Of a DNA stretch of 6,281 nucleotides, positions 1 to 6,281 are shown piece by piece (within the stretch, counting starts at the first letter, position 1; every line of letters starts with the position of its first letter). The notes under the pieces are model-generated. The model did no database searches. It worked only from the letters and a program-made list of their open reading frames with translations, and had not been told where the DNA came from. Made by a program: the position numbers and the translations under genes. Origin of the DNA: Chitinophagales bacterium (GTDB lineage Bacteria > Bacteroidota > Bacteroidia > Chitinophagales > UBA10324); NCBI GenBank assembly GCA_026786335.1, contig JAJAYG010000479.1:1-6281 (forward strand). The letters are read 5' to 3'.

Positions 1-2089
1 GATAGGCACCACCCAAAGTTCTTCTGTTATCATAATAAACAAAAGAAGGTTGTGTGGTGGTAAGAATGGGAAACTGCGGATGGCGTTTTATACCCGATCT
101 GTTATCTCTTGTATCAATCTGAAGGTCACCGGTAACATTACTAATCACACTATTGATTGGCCCCACCGTTGCCTGGCCATTTGCATCTCGCTTACCGTTT
201 GGAATATTGATCACAACAGAATCAACAGTAGAAAGATCAATTTTAAAATCGTTGTAATTAAAACTGAAACCTTTTCCGCTCATGTCTAATCTTCCAGCGA
301 ACATAGCCCCATTAAAATCAAAACTCCGGTCCTTCTTAAGAACAATATTATTCTGGTAAGGAAAAACAACAACGAAATTTGAATCGCTCAAAACAATTTT
401 CCTTACTCCATTCAAAGTCAGGTTGTAGCTGCGCATATCCATAATCCCGTTAACGCTGTCAACTACTGATTCAATTCTAATATTATCGTAGTCAACTTTT
501 TTATCCTTAGCCAGTTCATATTTAAAAAGTTTGTAGCGCAGTGTTACCAATTCCCTTTTATCGTCATAATCAATAAAACCATCTTCAACCAATTTGTACA
601 ACATGGGTTGAATGGTGACAGCAGAATATTTAGGGTCAATCTTTTTTGCAAGATCTTCAGTATAAAATTCTTTTTCACCTGTGCGGTCGCTGATCTGTTT
701 CAGCCGATCGATAAAGTTATAATCGGCAAGTCCGGTGTATTTGTCGATCTTGCCTTTGCGGTAATAATCAAATGACTCAAGCACCATTGTGCTTTGCCCC
801 TGTGTGGCAATATTTCGCAAGAGGACCTCCGGTTCATTCATATCCCAGTAAAAAAGTTCGGGGCTCATTTCGAAACCGTGATAGTAGTCGTTGAATGCAC
901 TTTTCTCAATTCCGTTTTTCCCTCTAAACAAAAACAATTCGCGCTTTACAATATTGTACCGCATCGTAAGGCCGCCATGCAAAACAGAATCTTTACCGAG
1001 CATTAACTTTATATCGGCTTTTGCTGCATTGATCGCTTCATTTTTTCTAATATCAAAATGCTGAGACTTTGCTATAAGTCCTAATTGATTATCGAAGCGA
1101 TAAATTTTTATTACACAGGGTTGATCAGGAGTTCCAAATAAATTCATTTTGGCTCCCACTAATTCAAGACCGCCATACATTTTTGTATAGGGTGCAACGC
1201 CTTCGAACAACAAATCCTTTTTAAAAGAAGTAAACCGCGGGTAGGTTGCAAAATCGGTATTTACATGAGAGAGTAACTTATCTGAAAAGCTACCAAGCAC
1301 ATTTGACTTCTTATAAATATCATAGTGCAATTTTGCAGTATCAACCGAGTAGGTACTTTGATTCATATCAATCTTATACTTCGAAAATGTTACATACGCA
1401 TCCTCTTCGCCATAGCCAACGCGTGTAAAATTTGCTCTGCCCTTTGTTCCTTTCCAAATATTATCCATTGGATAATAACTACCTGATGTATTGTCGATGC
1501 GAATTGAATCGCCTTCAGTAATTCCGATAATAGTACCATCAATAAATTTTAAAACAGCGGTATCATTCACCATTTCCAAATCATAAATTTCAGAATCAAA
1601 CTTCCAGGTTTTGGAAATTGTGGAACTCAATGCATGCTTAGTAAACAAAGCCAATGAAAAGTCGAGGTAATCTTCGTACTTCTTGTTATTGCCCTGCCTG
1701 ATGTTTGCAATTACTGCCGACGAAACATTTTTCCAATCATCCCAAATATCAAGTGATATCTTATTGTGCTGAAAAGCTATCACCACATTAAAATATTTTA
1801 GAAAGTAAGGAAGCGTGAGCATCTTTCTGGCACGCATTGCTTGCGCGAGCTCAATGATGTCGCCTTGCTGAGATGAATTAATCAATGGCCATGCTTCTTC
1901 CAATTGCTTAGCAGTTTCTTTACAATCATCTCTTTTAGTATCGTTAAAAAGTGAGGTGATGGCTTTTAAAAATCCTTCGCGATCATCGGGGAGCGGTCCC
2001 GTTGTTTGTGCGAAAATATTTGTTGACAACAAACCGGAGGCAACAAAAAGAAAAGAGAAAAATTTAACTTTCGAACGCAGGAATTTCAT
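1..2089 (-). CDS. Large exported protein of unknown function, 5' part only (696 codons seen, 3' end beyond the window)
   Basis: I do not recognise a named family. The minus-strand frame is open without a stop from the ATG at 2087-2089 to base 1, where it leaves the window, so the C-terminus is missing. Residues 1-28 form a classical signal peptide: basic start (MKFLRSKVK), hydrophobic core (FFSFLFVASGLL), and an Ala27-Gln28 cleavage site after IFA. The product should therefore be exported to the periplasm or outer membrane; there is no lipobox Cys. Residues about 30-140 look helical. The rest is rich in alternating hydrophobic, aromatic and Gly/Asp/Asn residues typical of beta-structure, for example GGLELVGAKMNLFG. 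A compact helical segment lies near residues 450-520. Two in-frame ATGs upstream (2119, 2125) would push the signal peptide inward, so 2089 is preferred. Large exported proteins of similar style occur widely in Bacteroidota without assigned function (recollection, not a search). It follows prmA after 143 bases and may have its own promoter. Confidence 0.85.
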   Translation of the reverse strand, partial: MKFLRSKVKFFSFLFVASGLLSTNIFAQTTGPLPDDREGFLKAITSLFNDTKRDDCKETAKQLEEAWPLINSSQQGDIIELAQAMRARKMLTLPYFLKYFNVVIAFQHNKISLDIWDDWKNVSSAVIANIRQGNNKKYEDYLDFSLALFTKHALSSTISKTWKFDSEIYDLEMVNDTAVLKFIDGTIIGITEGDSIRIDNTSGSYYPMDNIWKGTKGRANFTRVGYGEEDAYVTFSKYKIDMNQSTYSVDTAKLHYDIYKKSNVLGSFSDKLLSHVNTDFATYPRFTSFKKDLLFEGVAPYTKMYGGLELVGAKMNLFGTPDQPCVIKIYRFDNQLGLIAKSQHFDIRKNEAINAAKADIKLMLGKDSVLHGGLTMRYNIVKRELFLFRGKNGIEKSAFNDYYHGFEMSPELFYWDMNEPEVLLRNIATQGQSTMVLESFDYYRKGKIDKYTGLADYNFIDRLKQISDRTGEKEFYTEDLAKKIDPKYSAVTIQPMLYKLVEDGFIDYDDKRELVTLRYKLFKYELAKDKKVDYDNIRIESVVDSVNGIMDMRSYNLTLNGVRKIVLSDSNFVVVFPYQNNIVLKKDRSFDFNGAMFAGRLDMSGKGFSFNYNDFKIDLSTVDSVVINIPNGKRDANGQATVGPINSVISNVTGDLQIDTRDNRSGIKRHPQFPILTTTQPSFVYYDNRRTLGGAY

Positions 2090-2117
2090 TTCAATAAAAA
2101 TAATTTTACCAGTTATC

Positions 2118-2158
2118 ATTTGCATTTGTAGAAGCGAACGAAATTATTGAATGCAAAT
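2118..2158. repeat. 9-bp perfect inverted repeat upstream of the large exported gene
   Basis: ATTTGCATT at 2118-2126 is perfectly complementary to AATGCAAAT at 2150-2158, with 23 bases between the arms. It sits 29-69 bases before the start codon of the large exported gene and about 75 bases past the prmA stop. No T-run directly follows the arms in the minus-strand direction, so a standard intrinsic terminator is unlikely. It could be an operator, an mRNA 5'-leader hairpin, or chance. No well-matched Bacteroidota promoter was found in this gap; the nearest -7-like match is TAATTTCG on the minus strand, inside the repeat. Confidence 0.45.
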
Positions 2159-2232
2159 TACCAAGCGGTATTGAAGAGGCAGACTTTTACACAATCAGTG
2201 TGATGTTGCAATCCCATAAAAACAATTTATAG

Positions 2233-3057
2233 TTACTTTGTAAAAAGAAGTGCAAGCCAGTCGCCCTCAGTTTTCTTTTCGATCAATTTCAATGATTGAT
2301 TACTTGCACACTCAACAAGCAAGTGTTCATCGGCAATAAGAAACCCGCTTATAAAGAGCAACCCATTTTTATTTAATGCGTGATTAAAATGTGGCAGGTT
2401 TAATCTTATTGCTTCACGTGTAATATTTGCGAGTATAATATCAAATTTTTGAGCTGCATTAAACTTATCATCGACAATGAGTTTATAATTTGCAATTCCA
2501 TTCAGTTTAAAATTTTCGTCCGCATTCTCAATTGCATTTGTTTCGTTGTCTATAGCAAGAATATTTTTACATCCTTTTTTAGCTGCAAGAATGGAAAGAA
2601 TTGCAGTACCACATCCAAAGTCAAGAACCTCTTTTCCAACAAAACTATTCTTCAACATTAGCTGCAACATCATTGAAGTAGTTGCGTGGTGGCCTGTTCC
2701 AAATGACATCTTTGGATCAATAATGATTTCTTGTTTTACAAAAATATTTTGCGGGTGAAATGAAGCGCGCACTAAAAGTTCTTTACCAATAATAATTGGT
2801 TGAAAGTTTTTCTCCCACTGCTCATTCCAGTTTTCATCTTTAACAACAATGTTAGAAAACGAAACAGTAAACAAAACCCGCAATTCAGATATGGCTTCGT
2901 TAAAATCTTTTTCTAAAAAAATATTATCGGGAACAAAACAAATAACTTCCTCAGACTTTTGTTCAAATCCTTCGAAGCCAATTGCATCGAGAGAAGCAAT
3001 AATTATTTCCTGCTTTGCGACATCGCTTTCAGTAAAAACAAAAGAGAGATAGCGCAT
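2233..3057 (-). CDS. prmA: Ribosomal protein L11 methyltransferase PrmA
   Basis: PrmA is a cytoplasmic SAM-dependent enzyme that methylates lysines and the N-terminal amine of ribosomal protein L11. The product of 274 residues is slightly shorter than E. coli PrmA. The order is typical: a small N-terminal substrate-recognition domain (about 1-70), a WNEQWEKNFQPI linker motif (77-88), the PrmA signature DPKMSFGTGHHATT (114-127), the SAM-binding motif I VLDFGCGTAIL (144-154), the acidic motif II AIDNE (168-172) and the DIILANI motif (206-212). The ending GDWLALLFTK is also family-like. The frame can be extended two codons to a TTG at 3063, but the ATG at 3057 giving MRYLSFVF fits the family better. 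It follows tpiA by 52 bases and is probably in the same transcript. No catalytic element appears to be missing. Confidence 0.95.
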   Translation of the reverse strand: MRYLSFVFTESDVAKQEIIIASLDAIGFEGFEQKSEEVICFVPDNIFLEKDFNEAISELRVLFTVSFSNIVVKDENWNEQWEKNFQPIIIGKELLVRASFHPQNIFVKQEIIIDPKMSFGTGHHATTSMMLQLMLKNSFVGKEVLDFGCGTAILSILAAKKGCKNILAIDNETNAIENADENFKLNGIANYKLIVDDKFNAAQKFDIILANITREAIRLNLPHFNHALNKNGLLFISGFLIADEHLLVECASNQSLKLIEKKTEGDWLALLFTK

Positions 3058-3109
3058 TTGCAATTTGCGTTAAGAGCGCCCCCATAAATATTTTTTGGGA
3101 AATGAAAAG

Positions 3110-3874
3110 CTATTGAAACTTATTGATGATTCCAACAAAATCTGTGGCAACTAAAGAGGCTCCGCCAATTAATCCGCCATCAATATCTTTTTGAGAAAAA
3201 AAACCAGCGGCATTGGAAGGTTTGCAACTTCCTCCATAAAGTATGGAAATCTCATTGGCTACTTCAGCATTGTATTTTGCAGCTAATATCTTACGGATGA
3301 ATGCATGCATTTCCTGTGCCTGCTCGTCAGTTGCAACTTTGCCTGTTCCAATTGCCCAAACCGGTTCATAGGCTATCACCACCTTTTGCAATTCCTCTGC
3401 TGATAAATGAAACAGTCCTTCGCTGATTTGTTTTCCTACTAATTCCTCTTGCTTATTTCCTTCACGCACTTCAAGTAATTCTCCTACACAGAATATTGGA
3501 TTAAGTCCTTCTTCTAATACCAAATTTGTCTTGCGCGCAAGCATCTCATTGGTTTCATCAAAGTATTGCCTGCGTTCGCTATGGCCAAGAATAACATATT
3601 GAGCGCCAACTGATTTAATCATTGAAACAGAAACTTCGCCGGTGTATGCACCTGATTTTTCTGAATAACAATTTTGAGCTGCAGTAAAAACATTTGATTT
3701 GCCATCGACCATTAAAGAAATTTTTTCAAGCGAGATAAATGGCGGGCAAAATATCATGATTGCGTTATCTGTAGGTTGTGCCGTAAATAATTGCAACGTT
3801 TCTTCAACAAGTTTTACTCCTTCTTCAAGAGTCTTATTCATTTTCCAGTTTCCGGCAACTATTTTTTTTCTCAT
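3110..3874 (-). CDS. tpiA: Triosephosphate isomerase
   Basis: This enzyme interconverts dihydroxyacetone phosphate and glyceraldehyde 3-phosphate in glycolysis and gluconeogenesis, in the cytoplasm as a dimer. The 254-residue length is normal for the family. All active-site elements are present: AGNWKMN with Asn9 and Lys11, the electrophile His98 in GHSERR (97-102), the catalytic base Glu170 in AYEPVWAIGTG (168-178, including flexible loop 6), YGGS (213-216) and the phosphate-binding GGLIGGASL (233-241). The ATG at 3874 gives MRKKIVAGNWKMN, the usual N-terminus, so the start is secure; the stop is TAG. The gene lies 43 bases after the GlmU-like gene and 52 before prmA on the same strand, with no strong terminator between, which suggests co-transcription. 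Confidence 0.98.
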   Translation of the reverse strand: MRKKIVAGNWKMNKTLEEGVKLVEETLQLFTAQPTDNAIMIFCPPFISLEKISLMVDGKSNVFTAAQNCYSEKSGAYTGEVSVSMIKSVGAQYVILGHSERRQYFDETNEMLARKTNLVLEEGLNPIFCVGELLEVREGNKQEELVGKQISEGLFHLSAEELQKVVIAYEPVWAIGTGKVATDEQAQEMHAFIRKILAAKYNAEVANEISILYGGSCKPSNAAGFFSQKDIDGGLIGGASLVATDFVGIINKFQ

Positions 3875-3917
3875 TTCAACAAATCTTTTTCGCAGCTAAA
3901 TAATTATTTTCAATTGT

Positions 3918-5135
3918 TTATTTCTTCATTTCAAGATCATGAACATGAAGCAGAATTTCCTTATCGGCATCGGTGAGTTCAACGTTTCTCCTTTGCATTA
4001 CAAGTGATGCAACTTCCATTGCCTTCTCATATTTATATTCTGTAAATCCTGAAGCACCGCCCCACTGAAATGATGGAATAAAATTGCGAGGGAATGCAGC
4101 ACCAAAAACATTTACAAATACGCCCACCACCGTTCCTGTATTAAACATGGTGTTGATTCCGCATTTAGAATGGTCGCCCATCATAAGACCGCAAAATTGC
4201 ATCCCTGTTGGTTCAAATCTTCGTGTCGCATAATCCCACAATTTCACTTCACCATAATCATTTTTCAGGTTTGAATTATTAGAATCAGCACCAAGGTTAC
4301 ACCATTCTCCAATCACTGCATTTCCCAAAAAACCATCATGTCCTTTGTTTGAATATCCGAGAATTACAGAATTAATAATCTCACCTCCCACCGTACAAAC
4401 GGGTCCTATTGTAGTTGCGCCATAAATTTTAGTTCCCATTTTCACAATCGACTTATCTCCTATTGAAACGGGACCGCGCATCATCGCCCCTTCCATTACC
4501 TCAGCATTTTTACCAATGTAAATAGGGCCCGTTGAAGCATTTAAATATGCAAATTCAACTTTAGCGCCCTCCTCAATAAAAATATTATTACGGTTAACTA
4601 CCTTGTTCGATTCATAAATAGTTGCTGACCTGCGTTTATAAGTAATTAACTTATAATCATCGCGAAGAGCTTCAGAATTTTTAACGAATATGTCTTCTTT
4701 TCTTCTTATGGTTTTGGGCGAATTTGCCGGCGCAATTCGGATAAAATCTTTTACAAGATCATTGATTTGCAAGTTATCAATTCTCTCATTTGAATAAAAA
4801 TCGCAGAAGGCAATTAAGAGTGACTTACCGGTTTGTTCAAAATTATTTTCTTCTATTAACTCACCAGGTTGAAGTGATAAAACCTGAGCAACCAGCCTTG
4901 GATCGGGCAAAACGCTTCCATTGATAAAACAGCATAAACCATTATTTGTAAATGGATACTTTTTCTGAAGATATGCCTGTGTAAAATAGGTAAGGTGAAT
5001 ATTAAGTGAACGTTGCCATTTTTCCTTTATCGTAAGTATACCAACACGAAGTTCAGCAACCGGTCTGGTAAAAGTGAAAGGAAGTAAGTGATCGCGGCAA
5101 TCATCGTCGAAGAGAATAAAATTCTTTTCTGCCAT
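3918..5135 (-). CDS. GlmU-like bifunctional sugar-phosphate nucleotidyltransferase/acyltransferase (Bacteroidota alternative type)
   Basis: The 405-residue product matches the alternative GlmU family described in Bacteroidota (TIGR03991 type, from memory). It is predicted to make UDP-N-acetylglucosamine from glucosamine-1-phosphate for cell-wall and envelope synthesis, in the cytoplasm. The N-terminal part carries FILFDDDCRDHLLPFTFTRPVAELRVGILTI (spanning 6-36), the family hallmark, and lacks the usual GxGTRM nucleotidyltransferase signature. From about 186 to 350 there are hexapeptide repeats of a left-handed beta-helix (IFIEEGAKVE, IYIGKNAEV, VSIGDKSIV, TTIGPVCTVG), with GHDGFLGNAVIGEWCNLGADSNNSN (265-289) and GDHSKCGINTMFNTGTVVGV (320-339). 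The open frame reaches a TTG at 5177, but the 14 extra codons run through the hairpin at 5150-5175, and MAEKNFILFDD is the family-like start. It heads a likely tpiA-prmA operon. Family assignment is firm; the exact substrate is inferred. Confidence 0.88.
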   Translation of the reverse strand: MAEKNFILFDDDCRDHLLPFTFTRPVAELRVGILTIKEKWQRSLNIHLTYFTQAYLQKKYPFTNNGLCCFINGSVLPDPRLVAQVLSLQPGELIEENNFEQTGKSLLIAFCDFYSNERIDNLQINDLVKDFIRIAPANSPKTIRRKEDIFVKNSEALRDDYKLITYKRRSATIYESNKVVNRNNIFIEEGAKVEFAYLNASTGPIYIGKNAEVMEGAMMRGPVSIGDKSIVKMGTKIYGATTIGPVCTVGGEIINSVILGYSNKGHDGFLGNAVIGEWCNLGADSNNSNLKNDYGEVKLWDYATRRFEPTGMQFCGLMMGDHSKCGINTMFNTGTVVGVFVNVFGAAFPRNFIPSFQWGGASGFTEYKYEKAMEVASLVMQRRNVELTDADKEILLHVHDLEMKK

Positions 5136-5149
5136 ACCAATCAAATTAA

Positions 5150-5175
5150 GAAGCCCTACAAATTTGCAGGGCTTC
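5150..5175 (-). terminator. Hairpin terminator or attenuator after rpmE2
   Basis: GAAGCCCT (5150-5157) pairs perfectly with AGGGCTTC (5168-5175). Past one A-C mismatch, a further CAA/TTG (5159-5161 with 5164-5166) can pair, giving a nearly closed stem. On the minus strand the hairpin starts 9 bases after the rpmE2 TAA and is followed by TTAATTTGATT, a partly U-rich tail. It ends only 15 bases before the GlmU-like ATG. Because the tail is not a pure T-run, partial read-through into the downstream operon is possible. Confidence 0.7.
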
Positions 5176-5183
5176 AATTTTAT

Positions 5184-5444
5184 TTATGCCTCTGTAGATT
5201 TTTTAGCGTATTTCTTTTTGAACTTATCAATTCTTCCCGCAGAATCAATAAACTTCATTTTCCCTGTGTAGTAAGGATGAGAAGTATTTGAAATCTCCAG
5301 CTTGATCAAAGGGTACTCTTTACCATCTTCCATAGTAATGGTTTCCTTTGTTTGAGCTGTAGAACGGGTTATAAAAGTTTCGTTGTTTGACATATCCTTA
5401 AAAACCACAAACCGGTATGATGTCGGATGAATATCCTTTTTCAT
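5184..5444 (-). CDS. rpmE2: 50S ribosomal protein L31 type B (bL31B, zinc-free)
   Basis: A component of the large ribosomal subunit that helps bridge it to the small subunit. The 86-residue product begins [17 protein letters not shown] and contains the L31 signatures [10 protein letters not shown] (52-61) and [15 protein letters not shown] (65-79), with a basic C-terminus. It has no cysteine at all, so it is the type that lacks the CxxC zinc site. In many bacteria such paralogs replace the zinc form when zinc is scarce; whether this genome has both cannot be seen here. The ATG at 5444 is preceded by an A-rich stretch without a Shine-Dalgarno motif, usual for Bacteroidota. A promoter match lies 26 bases upstream, and a hairpin follows the stop closely, so this is probably a mainly monocistronic unit. 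Confidence 0.96.
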   Translation of the reverse strand: MKKDIHPTSYRFVVFKDMSNNETFITRSTAQTKETITMEDGKEYPLIKLEISNTSHPYYTGKMKFIDSAGRIDKFKKKYAKKSTEA

Positions 5445-5469
5445 TTTACTTTAATTTTTTTTGAGGGCA

Positions 5470-5497
5470 CAAATATATACAAAAAGTGCACTCCAAA
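5470..5497 (-). promoter_or_regulatory. Predicted Bacteroidota-type promoter of rpmE2
   Basis: On the minus strand TATATTTG (5470-5477) matches the Bacteroidota -7 consensus TAnnTTTG exactly. A TTTG (5494-5497) lies 16 bases upstream as a -33 element, slightly closer than the usual spacing of about 19. Transcription would start roughly 15-20 bases before the rpmE2 ATG. It lies in the intergenic region shared with the divergent ykuK-type gene. Confidence 0.55.
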
Positions 5498-5559
5498 ACA
5501 TATCATGCCATTCATTCCGAAGAAGAATCCACAAAACATGTTTTTGAACTACAACTTCT

Positions 5560-5567
5560 TAATTTTG
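5560..5567 (+). promoter_or_regulatory. Possible -7 element for the ykuK-type gene
   Basis: TAATTTTG matches TAnnTTTG exactly and ends 14 bases before the preferred ATG at 5582. The nearest upstream TTTG (5543-5546) is only 13 bases away, too close for a good -33 element, so the call rests on the -7 match alone. If it is real, the leader is very short, and translation cannot start at the GTG at 5486. Confidence 0.35.
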
Positions 5568-5581
5568 ATGAAACAATTTTT

Positions 5582-6052
5582 ATGGAATGGAGGAAATTCA
5601 ATGGGGAAAGAATTCAGAGTTCTATTCATGATGCAGTTGAAGACGTATTAAAACAACAACTTGCTGAAGGGAACAAAATAAAAGTTTGTATTGGCACCGA
5701 CTCGCAGGTAACCGGTAATTTAACTGAGTTCGCCACAGTAATAGTTTTCCTTAAAGAGAAGCGAGGTGGTTTTATGTTCATACACAATGAAAAGACGTCT
5801 CAAAAAATGTCGATAAAAGAAAGAATGCTTTCTGAGGCCTCAAAGTCTGTAGAGATTGCCTATCACCTTTGTGATTTGTTTGACCAATATGAGGTGGATA
5901 TGGAAGTGCATGTTGACATTAATACAAACCCTAATTTTCAATCCAACGCAGCATTGCATGAAGCAATGGGTTACATTTTATCAATGGGTTTTGCATTCAA
6001 AGCCAAGCCCGAAGCATTTGCTTCATCGAGTTGCGCTAACAAAGTAATTTGA
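5582..6052 (+). CDS. ykuK: YkuK-type RNase H-like protein (DUF458 family)
   Basis: A 156-residue conserved cytoplasmic protein of the ribonuclease H-like YkuK family (PF04308, from memory); its biological role is not established. Family landmarks are MEWRKFNGERI at the start, VCIGTDSQV (35-43) with Asp40 as a likely first acidic residue of the RNase H fold, the TVIVFLKEKRGGFMFIHNEKT strand pair (52-72), the helix SEASKSVEIAYHL (84-96), VHVDINTNPNFQSN (109-122) with Asp112, and KAKPEAFASSSCANK (140-154). Nuclease activity is an inference from the fold only. The frame is open back to a GTG at 5486, but that stretch overlaps the rpmE2 promoter and is not family-like, so the ATG at 5582 is preferred. 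It is divergent from rpmE2 and convergent with engB, with a probable terminator just downstream. Confidence 0.88.
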   Translation: MEWRKFNGERIQSSIHDAVEDVLKQQLAEGNKIKVCIGTDSQVTGNLTEFATVIVFLKEKRGGFMFIHNEKTSQKMSIKERMLSEASKSVEIAYHLCDLFDQYEVDMEVHVDINTNPNFQSNAALHEAMGYILSMGFAFKAKPEAFASSSCANKVI

Positions 6053-6060
6053 GGATGCTT

Positions 6061-6106
6061 AACTGAATTGATTTAAATATCATTTATTTATTCAGTTTCT
6101 TTTTAT
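6061..6106 (+). terminator. Probable intrinsic terminator after the ykuK-type gene
   Basis: AACTGAAT (6061-6068) and ATTCAGTT (6090-6097) form a perfect 8-bp inverted repeat with a 21-base AT-rich loop. On the plus strand it is followed by TTCTTTTTATT, a T-rich tail. It lies 8 bases past the TGA, in the 60-base gap between two convergent genes. The stem is AT-rich and the loop long, so it is weaker than a textbook terminator; a T-run is lacking for engB on the other strand. Confidence 0.5.
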
Positions 6107-6112
6107 TGCTAA

Positions 6113-6281
6113 TTAAGATTTTGGATGCGAAATAAAATCGAGCAGTTCTTCTCTCCCCTTTTTTGTGGTTGCAGATGTTATAAAAGTTTGCGGAATGCTT
6201 TCCCAGTTCTGTGACATTATTTTTTGAAACGCTGCAATAGTTTTTTGTATTTCATTGCTGCTCTGCTTATCAGTTTTAGTA
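6113..6281 (-). CDS. engB: Ribosome biogenesis GTPase EngB/YsxC/YihA, C-terminal part only
   Basis: The last 55 codons and the TAA stop (6113-6115) of a gene that enters from the right edge, so the N-terminal GTP-binding motifs lie outside the window. The visible peptide opens with TKTDK, the G4 guanine-specificity motif (N/TKxD). It continues with an amphipathic helix (NEIQKTIAAFQKIM), NWESIPQTFITSATTKKGREELLDFI and the end HPKS. TSA is the G5 motif, and SA.KKxGREELLDFI is the characteristic C-terminus of EngB, a GTPase needed for late assembly of the 50S subunit. Obg- and Era-type GTPases share the G4 motif, but the spacing from TKxD to the end and the C-terminal helix favour EngB. The frame is intact and converges with the ykuK-type gene. 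Confidence 0.88.
   Translation of the reverse strand, partial: TKTDKQSSNEIQKTIAAFQKIMSQNWESIPQTFITSATTKKGREELLDFISHPKS

Noticed and set aside
50..1428. Plus-strand open frames of 60-79 codons inside the large exported gene
   Set aside because: They lie antisense to a long intact frame, have no family-like sequence, and are chance shadows; the same applies to short plus-strand frames inside prmA, tpiA and the GlmU-like gene.
2090..2125. Upstream in-frame ATGs (2119, 2125) for the large exported protein
   Set aside because: They would add residues with an acidic Glu before the signal peptide and lie in the inverted repeat; the ATG at 2089 gives a standard signal peptide.
2190..2215. Small ACAC/GTGT hairpin after prmA
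   Set aside because: A four-pair stem with a short A-run tail on the minus strand; not convincing as a terminator.
3058..3063. Two-codon longer prmA start at a TTG (3063)
   Set aside because: The ATG at 3057 gives MRYLSFVF, a more family-like start; a TTG directly before an ATG is not needed.
3081..3099. CCCA...TGGG hairpin between tpiA and prmA
   Set aside because: Only four base pairs with an 11-base loop and no T-run in the minus-strand direction, so too weak for a terminator.
5136..5177. 14-codon N-terminal extension of the GlmU-like protein from a TTG
   Set aside because: The extension is read through the hairpin after rpmE2 and does not resemble the family; the ATG at 5135 does.
5486..5581. 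32-codon N-terminal extension of the ykuK-type protein from a GTG
   Set aside because: It overlaps the rpmE2 promoter, runs through the candidate -7 element, and known homologs begin near MxWRKFNG.

Overview
The window looks like ordinary chromosomal sequence from a member of the Bacteroidota, possibly a Chitinophagales-like lineage. The evidence is AT-rich DNA, start codons preceded by A/T-rich sequence instead of Shine-Dalgarno motifs, TAnnTTTG-type -7 promoter elements, a Bacteroidota-type GlmU-like protein, a zinc-free type B L31, and a large exported protein of a kind I associate with this phylum. No mobile element, CRISPR array, tRNA or rRNA is visible. No stretch over 300 bases lacks a gene; the longest gaps are about 140 bases.

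Layout. Five genes lie head to tail on the minus strand, read from right to left. They are rpmE2 (ribosomal protein bL31 type B), a GlmU-like sugar-phosphate nucleotidyltransferase/acyltransferase, tpiA (triosephosphate isomerase), prmA (ribosomal protein L11 methyltransferase), and the first 696 codons of a large exported protein of unknown function that runs off the left edge. The gaps are 48, 43, 52 and 143 bases. A GC-rich hairpin sits between rpmE2 and the GlmU-like gene, so rpmE2 is probably terminated or attenuated there. Facing away from rpmE2 on the plus strand is a ykuK-type gene (RNase H-like fold, function unknown). It converges on the C-terminal end of engB (ribosome-assembly GTPase), which enters from the right edge on the minus strand.

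How the genes relate. Three of the seven are translation or ribosome genes (rpmE2, prmA, engB). Two are core metabolism: tpiA in glycolysis, and the GlmU-like gene probably in UDP-GlcNAc or cell-envelope precursor synthesis. The cluster therefore reads as a growth-related housekeeping block. The large exported protein is the real unknown. Its 5' half is unbroken, starts with a clear signal peptide, and seems to hold a compact winged-helix-like segment inside an otherwise beta-rich protein.

Start-site corrections matter here. The longest open frames for prmA, the GlmU-like gene and ykuK begin at TTG, TTG and GTG. In each case an internal ATG fits better, because the extension is not family-like or runs through a hairpin or promoter. 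I see no clear novel multi-gene system in this window.
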